From Propionivibrio hellwigii (GTDB taxonomy: Bacteria; Pseudomonadota; Gammaproteobacteria; Burkholderiales; Rhodocyclaceae), in assembly GCF_041770905.1 (NCBI RefSeq), contig NZ_JBEUWX010000002.1, positions 930,001-994,000 of the forward strand: a stretch of DNA of 64,000 bases, given 5' to 3'. Each line of letters opens with the position of its first letter. Position 1 is the first letter of the stretch. The notes under the pieces are model-generated. The model had not been told where the DNA came from. It made no database searches and worked only from the letters and a program-made list of their open reading frames with translations. This document shows, piece after piece, positions 41,042 through 49,716 of the stretch. The position numbers were made by a program, and so were the translations under genes.

Positions 41042-41811
41042 TGGCAATAATGAGACTTGCGGCAAACTTAAATTTGAGCAATATCATTTTTGGTCGGTGT
41101 GAAGTTTATCGGCATGAAAAGTTTTTTAATTCAATCTTTGAGGATTCAAATATTAACTTACCCATTTTTTATGGGTGTAAGTTTGATAATTGTATATTTA
41201 AATCATCAGATCTAAATAATTCAAAATTTTTTGAATTTAATGAATTTGAGAATTGTCGTTTTTTACACTGCGACATGAGAAATATTGGAGTTGGAAATAA
41301 TGGATTATATTTTAAAAAAACAGAGTTTAATGCTTGTGATATGCGTGGAATGAACCTTGAGTCAACAAGTTTTTTTGAGTGTACATTTGAGAAGTGTAAA
41401 ATAATTTCAGTTACATTCCATGCTAACAAGATTCAAAAATCTTCTTTTAATGGAACCTTAATTGATGTAAAATTTGAAGGAGATGGAAAAGAAAAACTAG
41501 AGCTTGATTTTAAAAAATCAAAATTCCAAGGGGTTGAATTTCACAATATTGATCTTTCACAATCAGTCCCGCCTAAAATAAAAAATCATTATTATGTTAG
41601 TAACTTAAAATACCGATGCTCAAATGCTCTTGTTAAATTAAATTCAGATAAAACAATTGATGAAAATATAAAAAAAATACTTAGCAGGCGTATAAAAAAA
41701 TTATCTGGGAACGAAGATTATATTTTTAATTATAAATTTATTGAGGATATAGAGGGAAGTGATTTTGCAAAAAATTTTTTTGACATACTTGAAATATCAC
41801 TTATAAACTAG
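41041..41811 (+). CDS. Pentapeptide-repeat immunity candidate
   Basis: 256 residues from the ATG at 41041, overlapping the toxin's TGA by one base. The first 170 residues contain pentapeptide-like repeats with a central Phe or Leu (IFEDS, CKFDN, CIFKS, SDLNN, SKFFE, CRFLH, CDMRN, CDMRG, CTFEK). Such right-handed quadrilateral helices can mimic DNA, which would suit neutralising a DNase tip (inference from the fold). The C-terminal 80 residues are helical. Low G+C. Confidence 0.65.
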   Translation: MAIMRLAANLNLSNIIFGRCEVYRHEKFFNSIFEDSNINLPIFYGCKFDNCIFKSSDLNNSKFFEFNEFENCRFLHCDMRNIGVGNNGLYFKKTEFNACDMRGMNLESTSFFECTFEKCKIISVTFHANKIQKSSFNGTLIDVKFEGDGKEKLELDFKKSKFQGVEFHNIDLSQSVPPKIKNHYYVSNLKYRCSNALVKLNSDKTIDENIKKILSRRIKKLSGNEDYIFNYKFIEDIEGSDFAKNFFDILEISLIN

Positions 41812-41879
41812 TTTCATCTATCCTTTATTTGAAAAATGATGCATTTTTATAAAATGCACGAATTTCATAAATTCAACAC

Positions 41880-43547
41880 ATGCTACGGCCTCGCCTTCTC
41901 CTCTAGCTGCTGGCCTTCCTAACCCACCTCCTTGGCACTCTAGCGCTTACGGCATAGGCAAGCATCACACCCTCCGAACTTTCTTCCTACTCCTTTAACG
42001 CGTCCCGCCAAAGCACCGCTGAAACCCTCGTCAATAAAGGGCTGGCGGGCAGCGCCTCTGAAACCCCCGTCAACAGTAGGCTAGCGGGTGCCCTGCCCGG
42101 TGACAAACCACCCGAACCCAAACTCACCCCCCTGCACAGCGTTTGCTTTGCCTACGACGCACTCGGCCGCCTCATCGAAGAGCGCGCCACCGACGAAACC
42201 TGTGGTCAAACCCACACCCTGCGTTACGAACACGACGCCCTGGGCAACCGTACCCGTACCCTCCTGCCGACCTTGCCGGAAGAAGACGCACTGCGCGCGC
42301 TCAACTACCTCTACTACGGCTCCGGCCACCTGCACCAGATCAACTTCAGCCGTCAGGACGCAGGAGAAGAATCCCCTCGTCACCAGCTCATCGCCGACAT
42401 CGAACGCGACGCCCTGCACCGGGAAACTGCCCGCAGCCAGGGGGCGCTACGCACCCGCTACGCCCTTGACCCCCTCGGCCGCCGCCTCGGCCTCTGGAGC
42501 CAAAGCGCTGACTTTAGTCCCGAACAACCCCTGGCCGCCAACGACGAAGGCTGGCTGCAGGCCCTTGCCCGTGCCGGGCAATCCATACACGCCCGTGCCG
42601 GGCAATCCACACACGCCCGCGCCGGGCAACACCCCTCCCCGGCCTCTCACCCGCTCGACGGACTACTGAAAGCCTATATCTACGACAAAGCCGGCGAATT
42701 GCGCCGCGTCCGTCACAGTTCTCAGGGCGATACCCTCTATGCTTATGACGCCACCGGCCGCATCACCAACAAGGCGACTTCAGTAAACACCATCAGCAAC
42801 GAAGCCTTCGCCTACGACCCGGCCGGCAACCTGCTCGATCCATCTTCCCAAATGGCGCTCTCCCGGCGCACCCAACATCCGCAGGCCGGCTATGTGCGCG
42901 ACAACCTCGTGCGCGTCTTCGAAGACAAACGCTTCTCCTACGACGGCTTTGGCCGCCTGATTGAAAAGAAGATTGGCCGGCATACGCGCCAGCGCTTCAC
43001 CTGGGACGAAGAAGACCACCTCATTGCCGTCACCACCACCCGCCGCCCCGGCACAAAAGCCCAAAGCGAACAGACCGTCCGCTTCACCTACGATGCGCTG
43101 GGTCGGCGTATCAGCAAAACCGATGCCTTCGGCACGACCTTCTTCATCTGGGAAGGCATGCGCCTTATTGAAGAGCGACGGGGGCAGCACGTCATTACCT
43201 ATGTCTATGAGCCGGGTTCCTATGTCCCGCTGGCAAGGCTCGATGCCACAGGCTTGCCCCGACAGAACGCCTCCCCTGAACCCCCCGTAGATAAAGGGCT
43301 GCAAGGCAACCTGCCCGGGCGTATTGGCTCCGGCCTGGCCGGAGACGCTCAATCCACGCGGGCTGCAGGGCAGCCCAAGCTCTGCGAGGTCTATTACTTC
43401 CACACCGACCAAGTTGGATTGCCGGAAGAGCTGACCAACGCCCAGGGACAGCGCATCTGGCAGGCGAGTTACAAGACCTGGGGCAATACGGTGCGGGAAG
43501 CGTGGGCGTACGCCAAAATCGACGGCTCCCCAATATTTAAAATCTAG
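41880..43547 (+). pseudogene. Rhs pseudogene: decayed leader, core, no toxin tip
   Basis: ATG 41880 begins a copy of the 25-codon leader, with TAG at codon 9 (TGG to TAG, 41904-41906) and again at codon 26 (41955-41957). The frame continues through one or two linker units, YD repeats and core almost identical to 29220-30680 of the complete Rhs, up to AYAKIDGSPIF. There homology stops at about 43538 and a TAG follows two codons later. No toxin tip remains. Its end lies about 80 bases from the convergent T6SS operon, where arms ATCCAA/TTGGAT (43584-43599) form only a weak hairpin. Confidence 0.7.
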
Positions 43548-43628
43548 GCACCATATGTCTTTATAGATAATTCTATTACCAATATCCAACTAATTGGATC
43601 TGGTCTATTTTGTTAAAAATTATAGTTT

Positions 43629-44315
43629 TTATAAACTTTTTTCAACTCCACTATCGGGAAGCGCTCTCGGTTCCTCATTAGTATCAGCTGAAGTTTTAGT
43701 GACCTCAGCCCCTGTAGGCGCCATGTCTTCTTGAGTCTGCTTTTCTGGTTGAGCGCTAGTTTCATCAAGAGATAAGAATATATCCACCCTGCGATTGACC
43801 GCACGACCTTCTGATGTATTGTTTTTGGCGATAGGTCGCTCAGAACCAAAACCATCATGGTTAATAGGTTGTTTTGCCCCATGCTCATGCAAATATCGGG
43901 AAACTGCTTCTGCCCATTGTTTCGATATCTGGATACTTCTCCTTGTATTTCCAGAATTATCTGTATGCCCAATAATATCTATTTTGATGGAATCATATCC
44001 TTCTATAGAGGCGAGGATGTGATTCAGTATTGAGGACATTTCTCTTGATATCTCATTCTTTTTGGAAATAAGAGAGCTTAGAGAACGGATCTGGATATAA
44101 ATGGAAGAGTTTTCTATTTCTTGCACACGCAATCTGGCATCTGTGCGCAGTTTGGCAAGGAGCTCTGGCCTTGTCTCATCCCATCGTTCCATAGGGGATT
44201 TAACTATAACGATTTCCTTCTGTACTGGCTCTTCCTTTTGACCTTGTCCAAGTAGCTGACAGGCGGACAGCGCCATTAATGACGGAATCACCAAGAAAAT
44301 TTTGATCTGATTCAT
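43629..44315 (-). CDS. OmpA-like peptidoglycan-binding lipoprotein of the T6SS locus
   Basis: 228 residues with a lipoprotein signal peptide; the lipobox LSAC places the lipidated Cys at 19. An OmpA C-terminal domain follows: IDIIGHTDNSGNTRRSIQIS, then GFGSERPIAKNNTSEGRAVN and RRVDIFL, with the usual Asp and Arg for binding diaminopimelate. The tail is acidic and low-complexity. It would anchor part of the apparatus or outer membrane to the cell wall. It is the last gene of the minus-strand T6SS operon, 14 bases after tagJ. Confidence 0.8.
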   Translation of the reverse strand: MNQIKIFLVIPSLMALSACQLLGQGQKEEPVQKEIVIVKSPMERWDETRPELLAKLRTDARLRVQEIENSSIYIQIRSLSSLISKKNEISREMSSILNHILASIEGYDSIKIDIIGHTDNSGNTRRSIQISKQWAEAVSRYLHEHGAKQPINHDGFGSERPIAKNNTSEGRAVNRRVDIFLSLDETSAQPEKQTQEDMAPTGAEVTKTSADTNEEPRALPDSGVEKSL

Positions 44316-44329
44316 TTTTTTATCTATCC

Positions 44330-45109
44330 TTATTTATTGACTGAGAATTTGATACTGTATGCCTGTTCTATAGGAAGCGTTGTTTGATCCGTAAACCATA
44401 CGCGTTGCCCTATTCCTGTCCAAGCATCTTCCATCCCTGGTATTTCAAACCATTGAGTTGCATATTGATCCGACGGTATCTGCCCTTCCTTGACCGGGTA
44501 GCGCATAGGCATATGGCAAATACGTTCAACAATTTGCGCACCATGGCAATTAATTTTTATGGTCCTCCATAGCAAGTCAAGAGGCTGCTCAATTGGCTGG
44601 AACTGTATTTCATAAACCTGTTCCATTGGTACCCAATAATAGTTGCCTGCAATGATAACTTCAAAAATGGGGCCTAATCTGGAATCACCGTCGGCAAGCC
44701 ATTCGAACGATTGGTTGCCGTTAAGAATTCCTGGATTTTCTTCTGCCTGTTCCAGGGCTTTTACACGCATATCTGCCGCAGCATGATAGTCAGCAGCCAA
44801 AGCATCGATTATGGTAGGTAACCATGCAGGCGGTGGTAAGACAAGATCCGGTTTTATTTTTCCGTTAAATACGGCTGTACGCAGATGTTCTGCTTGAATC
44901 AGGGTCTTGGCCAGGTACGCTGATGCCTGCCATTGTGGTTCTATCTGGCAGGCCGCCTGCATTTGCTGTAAGGCCTTGGTGTAATCGGCCATAAGCAGAC
45001 GCAAATTGGCCAAAGCCATTCGGTGCGAGGCATTGAGCGGTTCAGCTTTGATACAGTTGGTGATGGCCTGTAACTGCTCCTGGAACCTGGAATTATCAAA
45101 AACTATCAT
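44330..45109 (-). CDS. tagJ: TagJ (ImpE-family) T6SS accessory protein
   Basis: 259 residues. The N-terminal half is TPR-like (RFQEQLQAITNCIKAEPLNA, RMALANLRLLMADYTKALQQ) and the C-terminal half has the ImpE pattern SFEWLADGDSRLGPIFEVI, GNYYWVPMEQVYEIQF and DLLWR. TagJ binds the sheath component TssB and can modulate ClpV-driven disassembly in i4a-type systems such as H1-T6SS (family knowledge). It lies just after tssE, as in that subtype, which helps classify the locus. Confidence 0.85.
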   Translation of the reverse strand: MIVFDNSRFQEQLQAITNCIKAEPLNASHRMALANLRLLMADYTKALQQMQAACQIEPQWQASAYLAKTLIQAEHLRTAVFNGKIKPDLVLPPPAWLPTIIDALAADYHAAADMRVKALEQAEENPGILNGNQSFEWLADGDSRLGPIFEVIIAGNYYWVPMEQVYEIQFQPIEQPLDLLWRTIKINCHGAQIVERICHMPMRYPVKEGQIPSDQYATQWFEIPGMEDAWTGIGQRVWFTDQTTLPIEQAYSIKFSVNK

Positions 45110-45159
45110 GAAACACCTATATGACCAGAACTAAAAAAACTATTATTGCGGATGGAGAG

Positions 45160-45663
45160 TCATCCTGCGTCCTGTAAATGCATGGAACCAATTTCGCTAT
45201 CCCATTGGGCACGAATTGTCATATCGATTGGATATGGTTCGAACCATAATGATGCTTCAATCCGAAATAGCGCCTTATTGTAGGCAAGAGCGCTTTCTGG
45301 TTCCCGAACGGTATGTACGGAGAGGGAATCTTTGATGATCCGTGGTTCAAAATAAAGAATCGCACGTTTGATTGCTTGAGAAACCCTAGATAAATCGGCA
45401 TCAGTAAAATTAGCGCCTGCATATGAGGGGATGCCATAATTAAGCACGGATTTACTTACTTCAGGAAACTCACCCAAAGCAAGCTGGGAATATAGATTGG
45501 GGCAGTTCAGTAACCACTGTAAATCTCTGAGTACAGCCTGGCGATAGGTATTTCTGTTCATGTGCCGCGTATGCTTATTTTTTGTTTTACCTGGATCACT
45601 AAGCCGATCAAGCAAGGCAGGCATATGCATACTGCCTGAGTGTGGTTTGAACACAGTGCTCAA
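45160..45663 (-). CDS. tssE: TssE, gp25-like baseplate protein
   Basis: 167 residues from TTG 45663, which overlaps the tagF stop by 4 bases; ATG 45630 (MHMPALLDRLSDPG) is an alternative closer to the usual TssE start. The gp25/GPW pattern is clear: AVLRDLQWLLNCPN, EVSKSVLNYGIPSYAG and AIKRAILYFEPRI. TssE is a baseplate wedge component that starts sheath polymerisation. It is followed by tagJ. Confidence 0.85.
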   Translation of the reverse strand: MSTVFKPHSGSMHMPALLDRLSDPGKTKNKHTRHMNRNTYRQAVLRDLQWLLNCPNLYSQLALGEFPEVSKSVLNYGIPSYAGANFTDADLSRVSQAIKRAILYFEPRIIKDSLSVHTVREPESALAYNKALFRIEASLWFEPYPIDMTIRAQWDSEIGSMHLQDAG

Positions 45664-46340
45664 AAGAGACCACCCCCAAATAATAAGCGAAACAAGTCTT
45701 CATCAGGCTTGCCACTATGGATCACTTGACGTGGAGGCTGCTTGGGTGAAGGTTCTGCCCACCAGAAACAGCGATGGCTGCGATCCAGAAATGACTGAGG
45801 GAGGTCTGGCCAGGAGAACCAGCGTTTACGGGTATCGGGCATTACTTCATCAACGATACCAAGCTCGTTGAGAATGGTTGCAGCAGATTGTGCGTTAGTT
45901 TGTATTTGCCTCTGGGAAAAAAGAATATCGACACTTGAGAGAATTTCTTCGGCAGGGACCTGCTCACTGATTGAACGCCGTAAACTTGCGTCGACCTGAT
46001 ATAACCATGAGTCGACTGGCGGCAGCACTTCACGAATATATGTGCTTTCGAAAGAGCGCACGATTGCAAGCGGAGAATAGCGGCCAACTTTATCAATACT
46101 GGGAGCTATACAGCCTTGCAGCGCCTGGGATCCCCAAACTCCTCTGTTAAAAATGAAATGCCATACTGGTGTAACCAGGTAGGCATGTTGCCACTCCGCC
46201 GGATCATATCGCTCTAGTGCCAACATACCGTTGGAGAACCAAACGTACAGGTGATCCGACAGCTCTTTGGGTAAACCACGTACTACAAAATCCCCGGAGG
46301 CAGGAAGTTTTCCGAAATACCCAATAAAATGTTGCGCCAT
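45660..46340 (-). CDS. tagF: TagF (ImpM-family) post-translational regulator
   Basis: 226 residues, with GAGGAAAG before the ATG. The ImpM pattern is FIGYFGKLPASGDFVVRGLP, then LTPVWHFIFNRGVWGSQALQ-like residues (here LVTPVWHFIFNRGVW) and GCIAPSIDKVGRYSPLAIV. TagF represses T6SS firing, in known systems by acting on the FHA protein until relieved (family knowledge). Its place beside a phosphatase, FHA protein and kinase makes a complete threonine-phosphorylation control module. Confidence 0.9.
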   Translation of the reverse strand: MAQHFIGYFGKLPASGDFVVRGLPKELSDHLYVWFSNGMLALERYDPAEWQHAYLVTPVWHFIFNRGVWGSQALQGCIAPSIDKVGRYSPLAIVRSFESTYIREVLPPVDSWLYQVDASLRRSISEQVPAEEILSSVDILFSQRQIQTNAQSAATILNELGIVDEVMPDTRKRWFSWPDLPQSFLDRSHRCFWWAEPSPKQPPRQVIHSGKPDEDLFRLLFGGGLF

Positions 46341-46361
46341 GAGTTGCTTTCCTCGTGTTTG

Positions 46362-47132
46362 CTAACTTAGGCGCTGAATGCGCGTAGCTTCTTCCTGATC
46401 GCCTAACCAAACCCCTAGTGCACTAAAATTATCCTGAGTTTCTGCCGAAGGTTCGGCGATGTATGCAAGCATATTTTGCAGCCATTGCTCAGAGCTGTTT
46501 GACAGACGTAATGTCATTTCCATGATGCCCTCATCCACACTTTCCCAGAATCCATCACTACATAAAAGAAAGGCATCTCCCATTTGAAGAGCAAGCGGCG
46601 CCTCACAAACAGTGCGATCCGGAATGTCTGTACTGCCTACAGAAGCATACAGCGTATTGCGCTCTGTGCTTCCGCGAGGTGTACCTTGTGTGAGACCAGC
46701 ATCAATCATCGATTGCAAAATACTATGATCACGTGTGAGTGCATATGCACGACCTTTGCGCAAAAGATAGATTCGGCTATCACCTAAATGTGCCCAGTAA
46801 GCTTCCTTATGATCAACATCCAGAAGCAGGATCGCTAAGGTGGTATTCATATTTTTTTGGTCTGGATGCTGGCGACGCGCCTGATTCAAGGCTGTCCGGG
46901 CTGTTGCAATGCTTGCCTGAACCATTTCTCGGCTCACTGTCGGGGTGAGGGAGAAAGCTTTCAACACCTGTTGTACCACTGTCTTTGACGCTATTGCTCC
47001 CCCTTCGTGTCCACCAGCGCCGTCTGCCAGAACAAAACAGCCAATGGCCTCATTACCACAAAAACCTAGATAGTCTTCATTGATTTCGCGGCCGCCACGA
47101 CCACTGAATTTGGAGACCGATAGACGCATCAT
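46362..47132 (-). CDS. pppA: PppA-type PP2C protein phosphatase
   Basis: 256 residues. PP2C motifs in order: NEDYLGF, FVLADGAGGHEGG (metal-binding Asp-Gly), AHLGDSRIYLL, TRDHS, FLLCSDGFWE and QDNFSAL (metal-binding Asp-Asn). It would remove phosphates placed by the kinase on the FHA protein and switch the T6SS off (PppA role in H1-T6SS). Its start overlaps the FHA stop by 4 bases, showing translational coupling. Confidence 0.9.
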   Translation of the reverse strand: MMRLSVSKFSGRGGREINEDYLGFCGNEAIGCFVLADGAGGHEGGAIASKTVVQQVLKAFSLTPTVSREMVQASIATARTALNQARRQHPDQKNMNTTLAILLLDVDHKEAYWAHLGDSRIYLLRKGRAYALTRDHSILQSMIDAGLTQGTPRGSTERNTLYASVGSTDIPDRTVCEAPLALQMGDAFLLCSDGFWESVDEGIMEMTLRLSNSSEQWLQNMLAYIAEPSAETQDNFSALGVWLGDQEEATRIQRLS

Positions 47133-49009
47133 TGGTCTCCTGCTGGTTTTACGATATGTTTGGGATCAAGTGATGCAGTCGCCTCGTCATAAGCTTTTAG
47201 AAAGGCCTGCCCAAAGAACTCTTGAAAGCGATCTTGCGCTTCATTCCGGGTAGTCTGGAAATAATTCTGGTACGCCTCCCAGAGACGGGCCTTGCGTGCT
47301 ACGGGAAGCCCTAGAATTGAGCGGCTCTCAATAGTGGTATTTTCAATAACTTTTGGATCGAATTTATCCAGTACATGTTCAAGTGCTGAACGCATCCCAG
47401 AGACCAGCCCCATTTGATGTGCACGCAGATCCAGATAGGCGTTCTCCATGGCTTCTGTCGGTTGCATAAAACCTGGATAGGTTCGGCCGAGCAGGTACAT
47501 AATGGCAACTTCACCATCAGGCGAGAATTTCAGAGGGTTATTACGTTCCGGGGCAATCAAGGTGACATTGGCCCGAACTTCACGCTTGATGACTGCACGT
47601 CCGGCCATCAGATCTACGGTGCCTTGGGCTGAGCAGCGTAGTAGTTTTCCAAGCAAATACATGAAATCTAGATCAAGTCCACAACGATCAGGGATTTCTT
47701 TTAGCCCTAAGCCTTTCAGTAAGGCCTGATACAGCTCTTTATTTTCCTGTTTCATCTGGTTGCTGGTAGACTCTTCAGGAACTTGAGATCTACTGGCAGG
47801 TTGCGTGGAGGCATTATCGGTTTCGAACAAGGACGACAGTAAAGACTCATTTGAGTTGGAGGACAGTTGCGTCTGAATATCCGGCACGGCATTGGAATTG
47901 TTTTGGGGAATTGTCGTCCCCAACAGATTGCCCAATGGATCATTTAAAACGTCGCGTATGTCCCCAGATGGTTCGTTCAAAAACTGTTGCAAAGGGTCAT
48001 CTATAGGATCTTCTCCAGCAATCCCAGACAGGGATCCAGATAAGTTGTTGGTCTCATGATTGGTTGTTGCAGAAGATGCTTTCTTAGGATCTGGTTGATC
48101 AAGAGAGCCGTATCCGTCCGGAATGGGGGAAGTTTCTACAATCTGCTGCGGTGCAGATACTTTTTGGGGGACTTGGAAGATCTGTGCCAATCCAACGGCA
48201 TCTTCACCAGCAGCCAGTGTGTCAGCTGGTGTATTTTGCTTCGTCAGATTTGACTCTTGGAAAGGGTTATCTCCACCATTGTTGAAAAAAGCCAGTGGGT
48301 CGACGACGCTGTTCGGCAGCATACTCGCGGGCAAGCCAGAAGTATCCTGTAATAAGTCTTTGGTGTGATCAATATCGTCATTGCTATGATTGATAAGGAG
48401 ATCGCCTTTTTCTGTCAGATCACGCAATCCGACGCCATTGGCCTGCAATGTATGCATAGGATCGCTGTCATCATGTGAATCTGCGTCCAGGATGGCCTCT
48501 AGCGGATCATCCGCTAACATCGTAGGCGTTGTCTGATCTTGATGCGATAAGGTTGCGGGGCCAAGCAGATCAGTAATGAAATCGTCTATCGACTCAACAG
48601 CTACAGAGTTGGTTGGTACAGGAGACCGTAATACATCTGTTTTCTCTGATTGTGCGGGAGGAGAAATGCTGGAAAGATCCTTCTGCAACGGGTCCTCAAG
48701 TTGTACTTGTAATAAATAGCCACCAATATAAATCTTATCACCGGCCGACAACGCACAATTCTGACCAGGCCGAAGCTCGGCTGAATTGACATATACCATG
48801 TTAGCGCTACTAATATTAATAAGGCGATAACCACCACTGCCATCGGGGATGACGTGCAGATGTTGCCTGGAAATCAGGCGCATCGGATCCGGTAAGGACA
48901 GCGCATTATCTGGCCCACGCCCAATGGTTCCTCCCTCTGGAGGTATCGTTTTCGAGATGGGCACCACAGGTGCCAGATCGTTATAGGTGACAGCCTTGAT
49001 TTCCAGCAT
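47129..49009 (-). CDS. tagH: T6SS FHA-domain protein (TagH/Fha type)
   Basis: 626 residues. Residues 20-80 are an FHA domain (GGTIGRGPDNALSLPDPMRL, then SRQHLHVI and NMVYVN) for phosphothreonine recognition. A long acidic, Ser/Asp/Asn-rich linker (about 120-420) follows. The C-terminal domain (about 425-600) has LYQALLKGLGLKEI, FMYLLGKLLRCSAQGTVDLM and GRTYPGFMQPTEAMENAYLD, typical of the type VI FHA C-terminal region. It is the substrate and sensor of the kinase/phosphatase pair. The linker is a likely phosphorylation target. Confidence 0.9.
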   Translation of the reverse strand: MLEIKAVTYNDLAPVVPISKTIPPEGGTIGRGPDNALSLPDPMRLISRQHLHVIPDGSGGYRLINISSANMVYVNSAELRPGQNCALSAGDKIYIGGYLLQVQLEDPLQKDLSSISPPAQSEKTDVLRSPVPTNSVAVESIDDFITDLLGPATLSHQDQTTPTMLADDPLEAILDADSHDDSDPMHTLQANGVGLRDLTEKGDLLINHSNDDIDHTKDLLQDTSGLPASMLPNSVVDPLAFFNNGGDNPFQESNLTKQNTPADTLAAGEDAVGLAQIFQVPQKVSAPQQIVETSPIPDGYGSLDQPDPKKASSATTNHETNNLSGSLSGIAGEDPIDDPLQQFLNEPSGDIRDVLNDPLGNLLGTTIPQNNSNAVPDIQTQLSSNSNESLLSSLFETDNASTQPASRSQVPEESTSNQMKQENKELYQALLKGLGLKEIPDRCGLDLDFMYLLGKLLRCSAQGTVDLMAGRAVIKREVRANVTLIAPERNNPLKFSPDGEVAIMYLLGRTYPGFMQPTEAMENAYLDLRAHQMGLVSGMRSALEHVLDKFDPKVIENTTIESRSILGLPVARKARLWEAYQNYFQTTRNEAQDRFQEFFGQAFLKAYDEATASLDPKHIVKPAGDQ

Positions 49010-49016
49010 AGCGCGC

Positions 49017-49640
49017 TCACTTCTTGCTGTTAGGAGTGGAATTCGTATTCGATTGAACTGTTTTCTGTGGCGTGACAGGTGTGCCCAGGCGAATGGTTAT
49101 ACGCTCATGTTGTTCTATCCAAATATCCGCCAGAAACGCGGGCGAATCTCGGTAGTCTACTTTTAGACGATATTTACCCGGGCTGATTAAGAATGCATGG
49201 CTAGAACTGCTTTCAGGAACGTTAACCTTATGTTCGTCTAGCCAAATATCCGCTGTTTCAGCGCTCAGGATGACAAAATGAGGCATGTCCGAAGCAATGT
49301 GCTCAAAATACACTTCTGGCTCTCTGCCTTGGTCAGCAGGTGATTGGCGTTGAATCTTTTCTCTGGAAAAGATGCTGCTCACATTTTCCCCCAGTCCTTG
49401 CCCTACTTGTATTATCTGCTGCTTCGCGGCAGTGGCGACACCCGCCATTGTGGTGGGAATCTTTCCCTGGGAAGCAGAACTTTGCTGTTGGGCAATACTG
49501 TTCAGGTTATCGCGCACATGATCAGAAATACCATCCATAAAATCCGTCTGATCGGCCGGCGCATCAAAAATGGTGCTGCAACCACTCAGCATTGCCATGC
49601 AGAAATAACTCATGCAATGAGCCACGTGGTGGAGTCTCAT
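49017..49640 (-). CDS. T6SS-associated lipoprotein of unknown function
   Basis: 207 residues. A short hydrophobic N-terminus ends in a lipobox (MLSGC, Cys21), so it is a predicted lipoprotein. The C-terminal half has ILSAETADIWLDEHKV, SPGKYRLKVDYRDSPAFLAD and WIEQHERITIRLG, a small beta-domain. It sits between the kinase and FHA genes, 7 bases before the latter. It is not a clear TssJ. A TssJ-like or signalling-lipoprotein role is possible from position. Confidence 0.6.
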   Translation of the reverse strand: MRLHHVAHCMSYFCMAMLSGCSTIFDAPADQTDFMDGISDHVRDNLNSIAQQQSSASQGKIPTTMAGVATAAKQQIIQVGQGLGENVSSIFSREKIQRQSPADQGREPEVYFEHIASDMPHFVILSAETADIWLDEHKVNVPESSSSHAFLISPGKYRLKVDYRDSPAFLADIWIEQHERITIRLGTPVTPQKTVQSNTNSTPNSKK

Positions 49641-49716
49641 AACATAACCTCAAGGCAGATCCTGGCCATCACATAAACCCATGCTAGAAAATGTAGCCAG
49701 GCATTTTCGGACATAA

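Noticed and set aside
43584..43599. Intrinsic terminator between the convergent Rhs pseudogene and the OmpA-like gene
   Set aside because: The hairpin is only six base pairs and no U-tract follows on either strand.
49017..49640. Identification of the lipoprotein between kinase and FHA genes as TssJ
   Set aside because: It has a lipobox but I cannot see the TssJ sandwich pattern, and its length and linker are unusual; left as unknown.
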